Translations under genes and position numbers: made by a program
The notes under the pieces: model-generated
What the model was told of the DNA's origin: nothing
What the model saw: the letters and a program-made list of their open reading frames with translations, nothing else
Database searches by the model: none
NCBI RefSeq assembly: GCF_003725775.1
Contig: NZ_RJSG01000002.1
Span: forward strand, 1,839,871-1,903,870
Direction of reading: 5' to 3'
From: Nocardioides marmorisolisilvae
GTDB taxonomy: Bacteria > Actinomycetota > Actinomycetes > Propionibacteriales > Nocardioidaceae
Length of the DNA stretch: 64,000 nucleotides
In this document: piece after piece, positions 18,752 to 27,591 of the stretch
Layout: each line of letters starts with the position of its first letter
Numbering within the stretch: the first letter of the stretch is position 1

Positions 18752-20422
18752 TCACTCCACCGCCAGCAGCAACGGGTAGCGCTCCTGGCCACCGTCGTAG
18801 ACCAGCACGTCGACGCCGGTGTGGTGCGCCTCGATCCAGTCCTCGCACCGGCTCACCAAGTCACCCGCACCTTCGCCGGAGACCAGCGTGACGAGCTCCC
18901 CGCCGGCGCTGAGCAGCCGCTCCAGGATCGCGGTGGTGACCTCGAACAGGTCGGTACCGACGATGGCGAAGTCGCCCATCAGCACGCCGAGCACGTCGCC
19001 CGGCTCGCAGGCGCCCGCGGTGGTGATCGCCTGCTTCACCGCGACGGTCACCGCGCCGTGCCGGGCCCCGCGAGCGGCCGAGGTCATCTGCACCACGTCG
19101 GCGTCGAAGCTGCGCCCGGGCTCGTGCACGGCCAGCGCAGCGATACCCTGGACCTGCGCCTTGGTCGGGATGACGACGACGCGGACGTCGCCGGCGCCGT
19201 CGGCCTCCGCGGCGGCAGCCTCGGCCGCGCGGATGGTGTCCGGGTCGTTCGGCAGGACCACGACCTCCTCGGCACCGCAGCCGTGCACCAGGTCGAGGAT
19301 CTCGCCCGTGCTGGGTCGCCGACCCGGTCCCCCGACGAGCACGTGCGCGCCGGCCTCGCGGAAGATCGCGGCCAGCCCCTCGCCGGCGACCACCGCCACG
19401 ACCGCGCGGCCGCGGCGCTCGGCGCGCCGACCCCGGGCCCGGGTGACCTGCTCGGCGAAGTGGGTCACGCGGATCCGCCGGGGGCGCCCGACGTCGATAC
19501 CGGCCTCCACGGCCGCGCCGACGTCGTCGGTGTGCACGTGCACGTTCCAGAGCCCGTCTCCCCCGACGACCACGAGCGAGTCGCCGAGCTCGGTGAGCCG
19601 GGCGCGCAGGGCACCGATGGCCTCGGACTCGGTCTCCTCCTCGACGTCGAGCAGGTACATCACCTCGTAGGCCGGCCCGTCCTCGGTGAGGTCGCCGGTC
19701 GGCAGCTGCGAGGCCTTGCGGGCCGCCATCGGCTGCGGGGCGTCAGTCGAACGCTGGCCGGTCACCGCGGTCGCAGCGGCGTCCAGGATCACGCACAGGC
19801 CGGCGCCACCGGCGTCCACGACCCCGGCGTCGCGCAGCAGCTGCATCTGGTCCGGGGTGCGGGCCAGCGCCTCGCGGGCCTCGGCGGCCGCCGCCTTGAG
19901 CACGTCGCCCAGGTGCGTCTCCGGGTCCGCAGCCACCCTGGCCGCCGCGCCCGCCGCATCCCGGGCGACCGTGAGCATGGTGCCCTCGACGGGGTTCCCC
20001 ACCGCTGCGTACGCCGCCTCGGTGGCCATCGCGAAGCCCTCGGCCATCAGGGAGGCGGACCGGTCGTCCGGGCCGCCCTGGCCCATCCGCTTGAACAGCG
20101 CACCGATGAGCTGGGAGAGGATCACGCCCGAGTTCCCTCGTGCGCCCAGCAGCGCCGCCTTGGCGTAGACGTGGAGTGCGGGGCCCAGATCGGGCTCCTC
20201 CCCGGCCGGCGCCGCGGCCAGGTGGTCGCGCAGCGCCTCGCGGGCCGACTCCATCGTCAGGAACATGTTCGTGCCCGTGTCGCCGTCCGGGACCGGGTAG
20301 ACGTTGAGTGCGTCGATCTCCTCGCGGGCGGCCGAGAGGCCCTCCACCGCCAGGTCGGCGAACCGGCGCACGGCACCCAGGTCGAACGTCGCGATCGCCT
20401 CGCCACGCGTCCCGGTGCTCAT
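18752..20422 (-). CDS. DAK2/DegV-type protein, FakA-like fatty acid kinase subunit
   Basis: 556 aa. The N-terminal DhaL-like kinase domain has NVYPVPDGDTGTNM (about 40-53), whose aspartates bind Mg-ATP; GARGNSGVILSQL follows near 130. The C-terminal half is a YloV/DAK1_2 domain that in FakA contacts the fatty-acid-binding partner FakB. It is annotated in many actinobacteria as a DAK2 domain protein directly upstream of recG, as here. Phosphorylation of exogenous fatty acids is inferred from the family; no fakB (DegV) gene is in the window. Confidence 0.85.
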   Translation of the reverse strand: MSTGTRGEAIATFDLGAVRRFADLAVEGLSAAREEIDALNVYPVPDGDTGTNMFLTMESAREALRDHLAAAPAGEEPDLGPALHVYAKAALLGARGNSGVILSQLIGALFKRMGQGGPDDRSASLMAEGFAMATEAAYAAVGNPVEGTMLTVARDAAGAAARVAADPETHLGDVLKAAAAEAREALARTPDQMQLLRDAGVVDAGGAGLCVILDAAATAVTGQRSTDAPQPMAARKASQLPTGDLTEDGPAYEVMYLLDVEEETESEAIGALRARLTELGDSLVVVGGDGLWNVHVHTDDVGAAVEAGIDVGRPRRIRVTHFAEQVTRARGRRAERRGRAVVAVVAGEGLAAIFREAGAHVLVGGPGRRPSTGEILDLVHGCGAEEVVVLPNDPDTIRAAEAAAAEADGAGDVRVVVIPTKAQVQGIAALAVHEPGRSFDADVVQMTSAARGARHGAVTVAVKQAITTAGACEPGDVLGVLMGDFAIVGTDLFEVTTAILERLLSAGGELVTLVSGEGAGDLVSRCEDWIEAHHTGVDVLVYDGGQERYPLLLAVE

Positions 20423-20492
20423 GGGAGGAAACGCTAGACGGTGTGCGCTCGATTCGCGTGCAGGGGCCGGTGTCGTTTATCCTTCTTCGGTT

Positions 20493-20511
20493 GCCCGGAA
20501 CGACTCCGGGC
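20493..20511 (+). promoter_or_regulatory. Short leader hairpin upstream of rpmB
   Basis: GCCCGGA and TCCGGGC form a perfect 7-bp stem with a 5-nt loop, 41 bp before the rpmB start and about 10 bp downstream of a TATCCT -10-like sequence (20478-20483), so it would be near the 5' end of the rpmB message. A stabilising or regulatory role is possible but unproven. Confidence 0.35.
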
Positions 20512-20551
20512 CCCTCAACTTCGATTGACCAGCAAACCCAAGGAGTGCACG

Positions 20552-20737
20552 GTGGCTGCCGTCTGCGACATCTGCGCCAAGAAGCCCGGCTTCGGCAACA
20601 ACCGCCCGTGGTCCCGCAAGATCACCAAGCGTCGGTTCAACCCGAACATCCAGCGCGTCCGCGCCACCGTCAACGGTGCGCCGAAGCGTCTGAACGTGTG
20701 CACCGGCTGCCTGAAGGCGGGCAAGGTCACTCGCTGA
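20552..20737 (+). CDS. rpmB: 50S ribosomal protein L28
   Basis: 61 aa starting at GTG 20552 with AGGAG at good spacing. The sequence AAVCDICAKKPGFGNNRPWS, the KRRFNPNIQRVR block and NVCTGCLKAGKV are typical L28, with four cysteines (CDIC, CTGC) marking the zinc-binding form. It is divergent from fakA and ends at a strong terminator. Confidence 0.97.
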   Translation: MAAVCDICAKKPGFGNNRPWSRKITKRRFNPNIQRVRATVNGAPKRLNVCTGCLKAGKVTR

Positions 20738-20751
20738 CCCACGGCTTCGAG

Positions 20752-20784
20752 AACGGCGCGGCGCTTCGGCACCGCGCCGTTTTT
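20752..20784 (+). terminator. Rho-independent terminator after rpmB
   Basis: AACGGCGCGG and CCGCGCCGTT form a 10-bp stem with a 10-nt loop, followed by TTTTG. It lies 14 bp after the rpmB stop and just before the end of the convergent thiL. Confidence 0.93.
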
Positions 20785-20791
20785 GCGTCCC

Positions 20792-21754
20792 TCAGAAGTG
20801 CGTCCAGCCCGTCTCGCCCGCGTAGGCCTCTCCGTCCACGGTGACCCCGGCTCCCGCGGCCACCGTGCCGATCTGCCGGAAACCGTCCGGCAGGGTCGTC
20901 CCGGCGGGGAACGTCGCGACCAGCGGGTGGTCCTCGCCACCGCCCAGCACGAACTGCATCGGGTCCACGCCGAGCGCTGCGCCGACCGCGGTCAGCGGTT
21001 CGTCGATCGTGAACGCGGTGGACCACACGTCGATCGCGACCCCGGAGGAGGTCGCAATGTGCCCGACGTCGGCGACCAGCCCGTCGGAGACGTCGATCAT
21101 CGAGGTCGCCCCCGCCTGGGCGGCCGCAGGCCCCGCGTCGTACGGCGGCTCGGGCCGCTGGTGGGCCTCCACGACGGCACGCGGGGAGCGGAACCCGCGC
21201 CCGAGCACCGCCAGGCCCGCCGCCGCCCAGCCCTGGCGCCCGCAGATCGCGAGCACGTCGCCGGCACCGGCGCCCGAGCGCAGGACCGGCGCCACGGCGC
21301 ACTCCCCCAGCACGGTCACCGCGATCACCACCTCGGAGCCGCGGGTGATGTCGCCCCCGATCACGCTGGCGCCGACGAGCCCGGCCTCCGCGGCGATGCC
21401 GTCGGCCAGGTCGAGCACCCACTGCGCCGGCAGGTCGGCCGGCAGCACCAGCCCGACGGTCAGCCCCGTGGTCCGTCCGCCCATCGCGTTGACGTCCGAC
21501 AGGTTCTGCGCCGCGGCCCGGTGGCCGACGTCGGTGGCGCTCGCCCAGTCCCGCCGGAAGTGCCGGTTCTCCACCAGCAGGTCGGTGGAGACCACGACGT
21601 GACCCTTGGGCGTGCGCAGCACGGCACCGTCGTCCCCGGGACCGACGTAGACCGCGGTCCCCTGCTCGAACCGGGCGGTGAGCTCGGCGATCAGGCCGAA
21701 CTCACCGACGTCGGCGACCGTTGCTCCGGCGGCGATCGGCGTCGGCGAGGTCAT
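20792..21754 (-). CDS. thiL: Thiamine-monophosphate kinase
   Basis: 320 aa. GPGDDGAVL near residue 42 and STDLLVENRHF near 60 are the metal and substrate motifs of the ThiL/PurM fold; SMIDVSDGLVADVGHIA and LGGGEDHPLVATFP also fit. It converts thiamine phosphate to thiamine diphosphate. The open frame extends far upstream, but the ATG at 21754 begins the family N-terminus and is divergent from the Lrp-domain gene, so the extension is rejected. Confidence 0.96.
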   Translation of the reverse strand: MTSPTPIAAGATVADVGEFGLIAELTARFEQGTAVYVGPGDDGAVLRTPKGHVVVSTDLLVENRHFRRDWASATDVGHRAAAQNLSDVNAMGGRTTGLTVGLVLPADLPAQWVLDLADGIAAEAGLVGASVIGGDITRGSEVVIAVTVLGECAVAPVLRSGAGAGDVLAICGRQGWAAAGLAVLGRGFRSPRAVVEAHQRPEPPYDAGPAAAQAGATSMIDVSDGLVADVGHIATSSGVAIDVWSTAFTIDEPLTAVGAALGVDPMQFVLGGGEDHPLVATFPAGTTLPDGFRQIGTVAAGAGVTVDGEAYAGETGWTHF

Positions 21755-21871
21755 GACGGCACTCTCCCACCTGCCGGGATCCGGGGAGCGGCCAGATGCC
21801 GAGTTTCGGAAGCCCAGGGTGTCCGGTAGGTTTCGTGTGGCCCACTCACCGCCGAGACCAGGGAGACTCAG

Positions 21872-22108
21872 ATGGTTGTCCAGGCGTACATCCTGATCCA
21901 GACCGATGTCGGCAAGGCGGCAGAGGTTGCCAACAAGATCACCGACATCAAGGGCGTCATCCTCGCCGAGGACGTCACCGGTCCGTACGACGTGATCGTC
22001 CGCGCCGAGGCGCGCAACGTCGACGAGCTGGGCAAGCTCGTGGTCGCCAAGGTGCAGACCCTGGACGGGATCACCCGGACCCTGACGTGCCCGGTCGTCC
22101 ACATCTGA
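21872..22108 (+). CDS. Stand-alone Lrp/AsnC ligand-binding (RAM) domain protein
   Basis: 78 aa, a single alpha/beta RAM domain (VQAYILIQTDVGKAAEVANK, GPYDVIVRAEARNVDEL, TRTLTCPVVHI) without a DNA-binding helix-turn-helix. Such domains bind amino acids or other small ligands as decamers or dimers and may act as metabolite-binding or enzyme-modulating proteins. The ATG is preceded by AGGGAG. It is divergent from thiL, and the next gene starts inside its 3' end. Confidence 0.92.
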   Translation: MVVQAYILIQTDVGKAAEVANKITDIKGVILAEDVTGPYDVIVRAEARNVDELGKLVVAKVQTLDGITRTLTCPVVHI

Positions 22109-22578
22109 GACCTGCGCTCGGCCTCGCTCTGGCGGCGCTCCTCGCAAGCCTGCTGTCCGCCTGCGGCAACGGCGCCGTCGAGATCGACCGCTTCAAGGTC
22201 ACTGCTGCCGGCCACGAGTCCTGCCAGGCCCTGCTCGACGCCCTGCCCACGCGGGTGGCCGACCAGCACCGGCGGCGTACGTCGGGGAGCACGTTCGGCG
22301 CGGCCTGGGGCAGCAAGCCGATCGTGCTGCGCTGCGGGGTCGGCAAGCCCGCCGACTACGACAAGTTCTCCGGCTGCCAGACCGCGAACGGCGTCGACTG
22401 GTTCGTGCCCGACGCGATCATGGAGGACCAGGACGCGGACGTGGTGATGACCACCATCGGCCGCTCCCCCGCCGTCGAGGTGCGGGTGCCCTCCTCCTAC
22501 CGGCCGGCGACCGCGCCGATGGTCGACCTGGCGAAAGCCATCAAGGCCCACACCCGCGAGATCAGTCCCTGCAGCTGA
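22087..22578 (+). CDS. DUF3515 family lipoprotein
   Basis: About 163 aa. A hydrophobic signal segment ends in the lipobox LLSAC, so the protein is probably exported and lipidated. The rest contains CQALLDALPTRVADQHRR, WGSKPIVLRCGVGKP and VDWFVPD, the pattern of DUF3515. In actinobacteria this family sits between thiL/Lrp and ddl, as in mycobacteria (Rv2980 region). I place the start at GTG 22087, overlapping the Lrp-domain gene by 22 bp in another frame; no other start allows a full signal peptide. Confidence 0.85.
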   Translation: MPGRPHLRPALGLALAALLASLLSACGNGAVEIDRFKVTAAGHESCQALLDALPTRVADQHRRRTSGSTFGAAWGSKPIVLRCGVGKPADYDKFSGCQTANGVDWFVPDAIMEDQDADVVMTTIGRSPAVEVRVPSSYRPATAPMVDLAKAIKAHTREISPCS

Positions 22579-22582
22579 GGCG

Positions 22583-23686
22583 TCAGCGCAGCCCGGTGCT
22601 GCGCTGCAGGGCGAGCTGCACCAACCGGTCGACCAGGGCCGGGTAGTCCAGCCCCGACGCCGCCCACATCCGCGGGAACATCGAGGTCGCGGTGAAGCCC
22701 GGCATCGTCTCCACCTCGTTGACCACGACACGACCGTCCGGCATCAGGAAGAAGTCGACGCGGGCGAGCCCTTCGACGTCCAGCGCCCGGAACGCTCCGA
22801 CGGCGTAGGCACGGACGGTGGCGGCCGTGTCCTCGTCGAGGTCGGCCGGCACGTCGAGCGCGGTGCTGTCCTCGAGGTACTTGGCCTCGAAGTCGTAGAA
22901 GGCGTGCGCGGCATCGACGCGGATCTCCGCGATCGCGCTCGTCTCAGGGTCGCCGTCGACACCCTGGAGCACGCCGATCTCGACCTCGCGGGCACCCATC
23001 GCGCCCGCCTCGACGAGCACCTTCGGGTCGAAGCGGATCGCCTCGGCCACCGCGTCGTCCAGGCCCTCGGGGCCGTCGACGCGGGTGATCCCGAAGCTCG
23101 AGCCGGCACGGGCCGGCTTCACGAAGACCGGGTAGCCGAGCCCATCGATCTCGGCGCGCAGCGCTGCCTGCTCGCGGTCCCAGGCTCCCGGGCGGATCAG
23201 TACCCACGGCTGGACCGGGAGGCCCGCCGCGGCGAAGAGCAGCTTCATGTAGGCCTTGTCGGTACCCACGGCCGACGACAGCACTCCCGCGCCGACGTAC
23301 CGGACCCCGGCGAGCTCGAGGAGACCCTGCAGGGTGCCGTCCTGGCCCCAGGGGCCGTGCATCACCGGGAAGACGACGTCGACCTGACCGAGGTGACTGG
23401 GCACCTCACCGGGCGCGGAGACGACCAGGCCCTCGGACGGGCTGAGCGCCACCTCGCGGGTTCCGGAGACCGCCGGCAGCTCGCCGGCGGGACCCAGGGC
23501 GAGGCGTCCGCCCTCGTTCGACTCCAGCACCCAGCGGCCGTCGGTGGTGATGCCGACCGGGATCACCTCGTAGCGCTGCGGGTCCAGTGCGGCGATCACG
23601 CTGCCGGCCGAGACGCAGGAGATGGCGTGCTCGCTGGACCGGCCACCGAAGACGACGGCGACCCGGATCCGCTGCTGCTCACTCAC
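22583..23686 (-). CDS. ddl: D-alanine--D-alanine ligase
   Basis: 367 aa, ATP-grasp enzyme making the D-Ala-D-Ala dipeptide for peptidoglycan. Blocks seen: VVFGGRSSEHAISCVSAGS at the N-terminus, PVMHGPWGQDGTLQG near 115, YPVFVKPARAGSSFGITRV near 185, and the C-terminal RVDFFLMPDGRVVVNEVET and MPGFTATSMFPRMW. The start is GTG 23686, giving SEQQRIRVAVVFGG; longer frames are antisense to the downstream gene. Its 3' end converges with the DUF3515 gene. Confidence 0.97.
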   Translation of the reverse strand: MSEQQRIRVAVVFGGRSSEHAISCVSAGSVIAALDPQRYEVIPVGITTDGRWVLESNEGGRLALGPAGELPAVSGTREVALSPSEGLVVSAPGEVPSHLGQVDVVFPVMHGPWGQDGTLQGLLELAGVRYVGAGVLSSAVGTDKAYMKLLFAAAGLPVQPWVLIRPGAWDREQAALRAEIDGLGYPVFVKPARAGSSFGITRVDGPEGLDDAVAEAIRFDPKVLVEAGAMGAREVEIGVLQGVDGDPETSAIAEIRVDAAHAFYDFEAKYLEDSTALDVPADLDEDTAATVRAYAVGAFRALDVEGLARVDFFLMPDGRVVVNEVETMPGFTATSMFPRMWAASGLDYPALVDRLVQLALQRSTGLR

Positions 23687-23728
23687 CTGAGCGACCCTAC
23701 CGGCGCTGCCTCTCGGTAGCCTCACTGC

Positions 23729-24793
23729 ATGCGTCCCTCCACCCGAGCCGTGCACGCCGGTCGACCCGCGCGTGAGCCCGACGCGCCCCTGAACGCCCCG
23801 ATCACGATGGCCGCGACCTACGTGGCCGGCGGGTCCGTGGAGTACGGGCGCTACGGCAACCCGACCTGGTCGGCGTTCGAGGAGGCGCTGGCCGACCTCG
23901 AGGGCGGCGACGCCGGTGCCCGCTGCCTGGCGTTCGCGAGCGGCCTGGCTGCTGTCTCGGCGATCCTGGACCTGGTTGGCCAGGACCAGGTCGTGGTCGC
24001 TCCGCGGCACGCCTACACCGGCACCGTGATGCAGCTGGCCGACCTGGAGTCGCGCGGTCGGGCCAAGGCTCGCCTGGTCGACATGACCGACACCGCGGCC
24101 GTCATCGCCGCGTGCGAGGACGCCGCCCTGGTCTGGCTCGAGTCGCCGGCCAACCCGGCGCTGGAGGTGGCCGAGATCGAGGTGATCGCGGCCGCCGCGC
24201 ACGAAGCCGGAGCCCGGGTCGTGGTCGACAACACCTTCGCCACCCCGGTGCTCCAGCAACCGCTCGACCTCGGCGCCGACCTGGTGGTCCACGCAGCGAC
24301 CAAGTACATCGCCGGTCACTCCGACCTGGTGATGGGCGCGGTCGTCACCCGCGACGACGAGCTGCACGAGGTCCTCAAGGGTCGGCGCGACCTGCTCGGC
24401 GCGATCCCCGGACCGTTCGAGACCTGGCTCGCGCTGCGCGGCCTGCGCACGCTGCCTCTGCGGATGGAACGGGCTGCTGCCAACGCCGTGGAACTGGTCT
24501 CCCGGCTGCGTGCGCACAGCGCGGTCCTCGACGTGCGCTACCCGGGGTTCGGCGCGGTCGTCTCGATCGTGCTGGCCGACGCCGCGACCGCCGACCGGCT
24601 GACGGCCGGCACCCGGCTGTGGGTGCATGCCACCTCGCTCGGCGGGGTCGAGTCGATGTTCGAGCGCCGTCGTCGTTGGGCGGCGGAGGCCAGCACCATC
24701 CCCGAAGGCCTGGTCCGGTTGTCGGTCGGGATCGAGGACGTGGAGGACCTGTGGGACGACCTGAGCGCGGCCCTGGACCGGGTCGCCCCGTGA
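23729..24793 (+). CDS. Cys/Met metabolism PLP-dependent enzyme (cystathionine gamma-lyase/synthase type)
   Basis: 354 aa, fold-type I aminotransferase-like. Hallmarks are YGRYGNPTWSAFEEALADLE near residue 38, SGLAAVSAIL near 71, VVDNTFATPVLQQPLDLGAD, and the PLP lysine in HAATKYIAGHSDLVMG near residue 192. The family includes cystathionine gamma-synthase, gamma-lyase and beta-lyase; I cannot choose between them. It is shorter than the usual 380-400 aa. It overlaps the following GNAT gene in a GTGA. Confidence 0.92.
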   Translation: MRPSTRAVHAGRPAREPDAPLNAPITMAATYVAGGSVEYGRYGNPTWSAFEEALADLEGGDAGARCLAFASGLAAVSAILDLVGQDQVVVAPRHAYTGTVMQLADLESRGRAKARLVDMTDTAAVIAACEDAALVWLESPANPALEVAEIEVIAAAAHEAGARVVVDNTFATPVLQQPLDLGADLVVHAATKYIAGHSDLVMGAVVTRDDELHEVLKGRRDLLGAIPGPFETWLALRGLRTLPLRMERAAANAVELVSRLRAHSAVLDVRYPGFGAVVSIVLADAATADRLTAGTRLWVHATSLGGVESMFERRRRWAAEASTIPEGLVRLSVGIEDVEDLWDDLSAALDRVAP

Positions 24794-25695
24794 GCGCCGA
24801 CCTGCCCACCGGCCTGACGTCGCGCCCACTGCAGGTCACCGACTCTGCCGCCGTCACCGCGGTGATGGCCGCGTCCGAGATCGCCGTGCTGGGCCGGGCC
24901 CTGATCGAGGAGGCCTACCTGCTCGGCGACTGGAACCGGCCCAGCTTCGACATCAGCACCAGCACCATCGGCGTCTTCGAGGCCGACCAGCTGCTCGGGT
25001 ACGCCGAGATCAGTGGCGAGGCCCGGGGTGACGCGGCGGTCCACCCCGACCACCTCGGCCGCGGCATCGGCACCTGGTTGGCGCACTGGATGCAGCAGGC
25101 CGCCCGGGCCCAGGGCCAGTCGGCGATCGGGATGCCGGTCCCGGAGGGATCGCCGGGTGAGCGCCTGCTGCGCCACCTCGGCTACCAGATCCGGTGGGAG
25201 TCGTGGCTGCTCGCGTTCCCGCCCGGTCGGGCGATCGCGGAAGTGCCTCTTCCGGAGGGCTACGCGCTGCGCATCGCCGGCGAGCAGGACCTGGAGCCGG
25301 CGTACCACGTCGTCGAGGACGCGTTCCTGGAGTGGTCGGTGCGCGCCAAGGACTCCTTCGAGGACTGGGCTGCCGGGGTCACCGGGATGCCGACGTACGA
25401 GCCGTGGAACCTGCAGGTCGTGCTGGCCGCGGACGGCACGGTCGCCGGCGCGGTGCACGTCACCTTGGACAGCAACGCACCGATCGGGTTCGTCGACAAG
25501 GTCGCCGTCCGGGCCGACCAGCGCGGCAAGGGCCTGGCCAAGGCGCTGCTGGCCGCCGCGTTCGCCTCGGCGCGCGAGCACGGCGCGGAGCGCTCGGAGC
25601 TGAGCACCGACTCGCGGACCGGAGCGCTCGACCTCTACCTGGGCCTGGGCATGGAGATCGACAGCACCTGGGTGAACCTCGGCATCACGCTCTGA
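24790..25695 (+). CDS. GNAT family N-acetyltransferase with two GNAT domains
   Basis: 301 aa. The N-terminal half has an acetyl-CoA loop (AAVHPDHLGRGIGTWLAHWM), and the C-terminal half a second one (VAVRADQRGKGLAKALLAAAF), so this is a tandem GNAT protein like the mycothiol synthase type. The start is GTG 24790, overlapping the PLP enzyme stop by 4 bp. Coupling to a Cys/Met enzyme hints at a sulphur or amino-acid substrate, but the acceptor is unknown. Confidence 0.9.
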   Translation: MSADLPTGLTSRPLQVTDSAAVTAVMAASEIAVLGRALIEEAYLLGDWNRPSFDISTSTIGVFEADQLLGYAEISGEARGDAAVHPDHLGRGIGTWLAHWMQQAARAQGQSAIGMPVPEGSPGERLLRHLGYQIRWESWLLAFPPGRAIAEVPLPEGYALRIAGEQDLEPAYHVVEDAFLEWSVRAKDSFEDWAAGVTGMPTYEPWNLQVVLAADGTVAGAVHVTLDSNAPIGFVDKVAVRADQRGKGLAKALLAAAFASAREHGAERSELSTDSRTGALDLYLGLGMEIDSTWVNLGITL

Positions 25696-25698
25696 GCG

Positions 25699-26700
25699 TC
25701 AGTCCCGTTCGGCCTTGGTCTGGCGCGAGATGAACGCATCCATCATCTCCCGGGCACTGATCTCGCCGCGGACCACGGCATCGACGTGCTCGGCGATCGG
25801 CGCGTCCACCCCGTTGCGGCGCGCCAGGTCGAGGATCGAGGAGCACGACTTGGCGCCCTCGGCGACCTGCTTGGTGGTCGCGTAGATCTCGTCGGTGCTC
25901 ATCCCCTGGCCGAGCTTCTCGCCGAATGTCCGGTTGCGCGAGAGCGGCGAGGAACAGGTGGCCACCAGGTCGCCGAGACCGGCGAGGCCCATCAGGGTGA
26001 GCGGGTCCGCACCGAGCTTCATCGCAAGTCGCGCCGTCTCCGCCAGGCCGCGGGTGATCACCGACGCAGTGGTGTTGTCACCGAACCCCAGACCGACCGC
26101 CATGCCGACGCAGAGACCGACAACGTTCTTGTAGGCGCCGCCGAGCTCGCAGCCCAGCACGTCGGTGCTGCGGTAGGGCCGGAAAGCCCGCGAGTGGCAG
26201 AGCTCCTGGACCCGGTGGGCCACGGTGTCGTCCGCGCAGGCCACCACGCTGGCCGCGGGTTCGCGCACCGCGATCTCCTTGGCGAGGTTCGGGCCGCTGA
26301 CGACCGCGATCCGCTCCGGCCCGGCGCCGGTGACCTCGGCGATCACCTCGCTCATCCGCTTGGTGGTGCCCAGCTCGACGCCCTTCATCAGCGAGATGAA
26401 CACCGCGTCCTCGGGCACCAGCGGCGCCCACTGCGCGAGGTTCTCGCGCAGGGACTGGGAGGGCACCGAGAGGACGACGTACTCAGCGCCGGCGAGGGCC
26501 TCCGCGGGGTCGGTGGTCGCCCGCATCCCTTCCGGCAGCTCGACCCCCGGGAAGTAGTCGGTGTTCTCCCGCTTGTCGTTGATGTTGGCGCAGACGTCCT
26601 CGCGCCGCGCCCACAGCGTGACCTCGTTGCCGGCGTCAGCCAGCACGATGCCGAAGGCGGTGCCCCAGGAGCCCGCGCTGAACACTGCGACCCGCGCCAT
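25699..26700 (-). CDS. gpsA: Glycerol-3-phosphate dehydrogenase [NAD(P)+]
   Basis: 333 aa. The Rossmann start VAVFSAGSWGTAFGIVLADAG, the GPNLAKEI block near 137, GAYKNVVGLCVGM with the catalytic lysine near 188, and TRGLAETARLAMKLGADPLT near 215 are diagnostic. It reduces dihydroxyacetone phosphate to glycerol-3-phosphate for phospholipid synthesis. Its ATG overlaps the plsC stop by one base, so both lipid genes are on one transcript. It converges with the GNAT gene with only 3 bp between. Confidence 0.97.
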   Translation of the reverse strand: MARVAVFSAGSWGTAFGIVLADAGNEVTLWARREDVCANINDKRENTDYFPGVELPEGMRATTDPAEALAGAEYVVLSVPSQSLRENLAQWAPLVPEDAVFISLMKGVELGTTKRMSEVIAEVTGAGPERIAVVSGPNLAKEIAVREPAASVVACADDTVAHRVQELCHSRAFRPYRSTDVLGCELGGAYKNVVGLCVGMAVGLGFGDNTTASVITRGLAETARLAMKLGADPLTLMGLAGLGDLVATCSSPLSRNRTFGEKLGQGMSTDEIYATTKQVAEGAKSCSSILDLARRNGVDAPIAEHVDAVVRGEISAREMMDAFISRQTKAERD

Positions 26701-27479
26701 CAGGCGTGTCCCTTCTTCTTGCCGTGCTCGTCCTTGTCGGGATTGCCGATCTCACGGACCCCTGCCGACCGCGGGTCGAACCGCTCGGCCGGCGGCTCCT
26801 CGCCGCGCAGCTCGGCCACGAGCGCGGTGATCGCGTCCATGATCCGGTCGGTCGCCTCGTGCAGCACGTCGTTGGTCAGCGGCTTTCCCGCCAGATCGCT
26901 GAGGTCGACCGGGTCGCCGACCTTGTAGCGGGCGGTCTTGCGCGGGAACAGGTGCGGCTTGGCCGAGTACGGCGGCAGGATCTCCTGCGCTCCCCACTGG
27001 CCGATCGGGATCACCGGGCAGCCGGTCTCGAGCGCGATCCGGGCTGCGCCCGTCTTGCCGCGCATCGGCCAGCCGGTCGGGTCCTTGGTGATCGTGCCCT
27101 CCGGGTAGACGCCGACGCAGCCGCCGTCGCGGACCGAGACGCAGGCGGCCTCGAACGCCTTCGCCGCATCCGTGGTCAAACGCGAGACCGGGATCATCCG
27201 CGCGTCGCGGACGATGTACTTGAGGACCGGCACCTCGAAGAGCGCGTCCTTGGTCAGGTACTGGATCAGCCGGCCGTGCTCGTAGACCAGCCATGCGAGT
27301 GTCAACGGGTCGATGTGCGAGACGTGGTTCATCGCGATCACGCAGCCGCCCTCGGCGGGGATCTTGTCGCCGTCGATCCACTCGTGCTTGGTGGTGGTCA
27401 ACAGCGTCGGCTTCACGATGGCCACGGCGAGCGACCACGCCCACCCCCGACGTTCGTGCAGCTTGCGGACCTTGACCAC
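26700..27479 (-). CDS. plsC: 1-acyl-sn-glycerol-3-phosphate acyltransferase
   Basis: 259 aa. The acyltransferase motif I is AMNHVSHIDPLTL (HxxxxD) near residue 51, and motif III VGVYPEGTITKDP follows near 124. It adds the second acyl chain to lysophosphatidic acid at the membrane. The C-terminus is a charged tail ending in KKKGHA. Start: two adjacent GTG codons at 27482 and 27479; 27479 has GGGAG at 5-nt spacing. It is divergent from cofC and directly upstream of gpsA. Confidence 0.93.
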   Translation of the reverse strand: MVKVRKLHERRGWAWSLAVAIVKPTLLTTTKHEWIDGDKIPAEGGCVIAMNHVSHIDPLTLAWLVYEHGRLIQYLTKDALFEVPVLKYIVRDARMIPVSRLTTDAAKAFEAACVSVRDGGCVGVYPEGTITKDPTGWPMRGKTGAARIALETGCPVIPIGQWGAQEILPPYSAKPHLFPRKTARYKVGDPVDLSDLAGKPLTNDVLHEATDRIMDAITALVAELRGEEPPAERFDPRSAGVREIGNPDKDEHGKKKGHA

Positions 27480-27591
27480 CACGACTCCCTTCCCGCACAG
27501 CCCTCCGGGGCGAGGAACCCGGACAGCACCAAGACCGTGCAGGAGCAGACTACCGACGCGACCCCGCAGAACTGCTGCAAGGATCGTCGGT

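Noticed and set aside
22583-24829. Longer ddl frame running back through the PLP-enzyme gene
   Set aside because: The upstream part is antisense to a well-supported PLP enzyme; the family N-terminus begins at GTG 23686.
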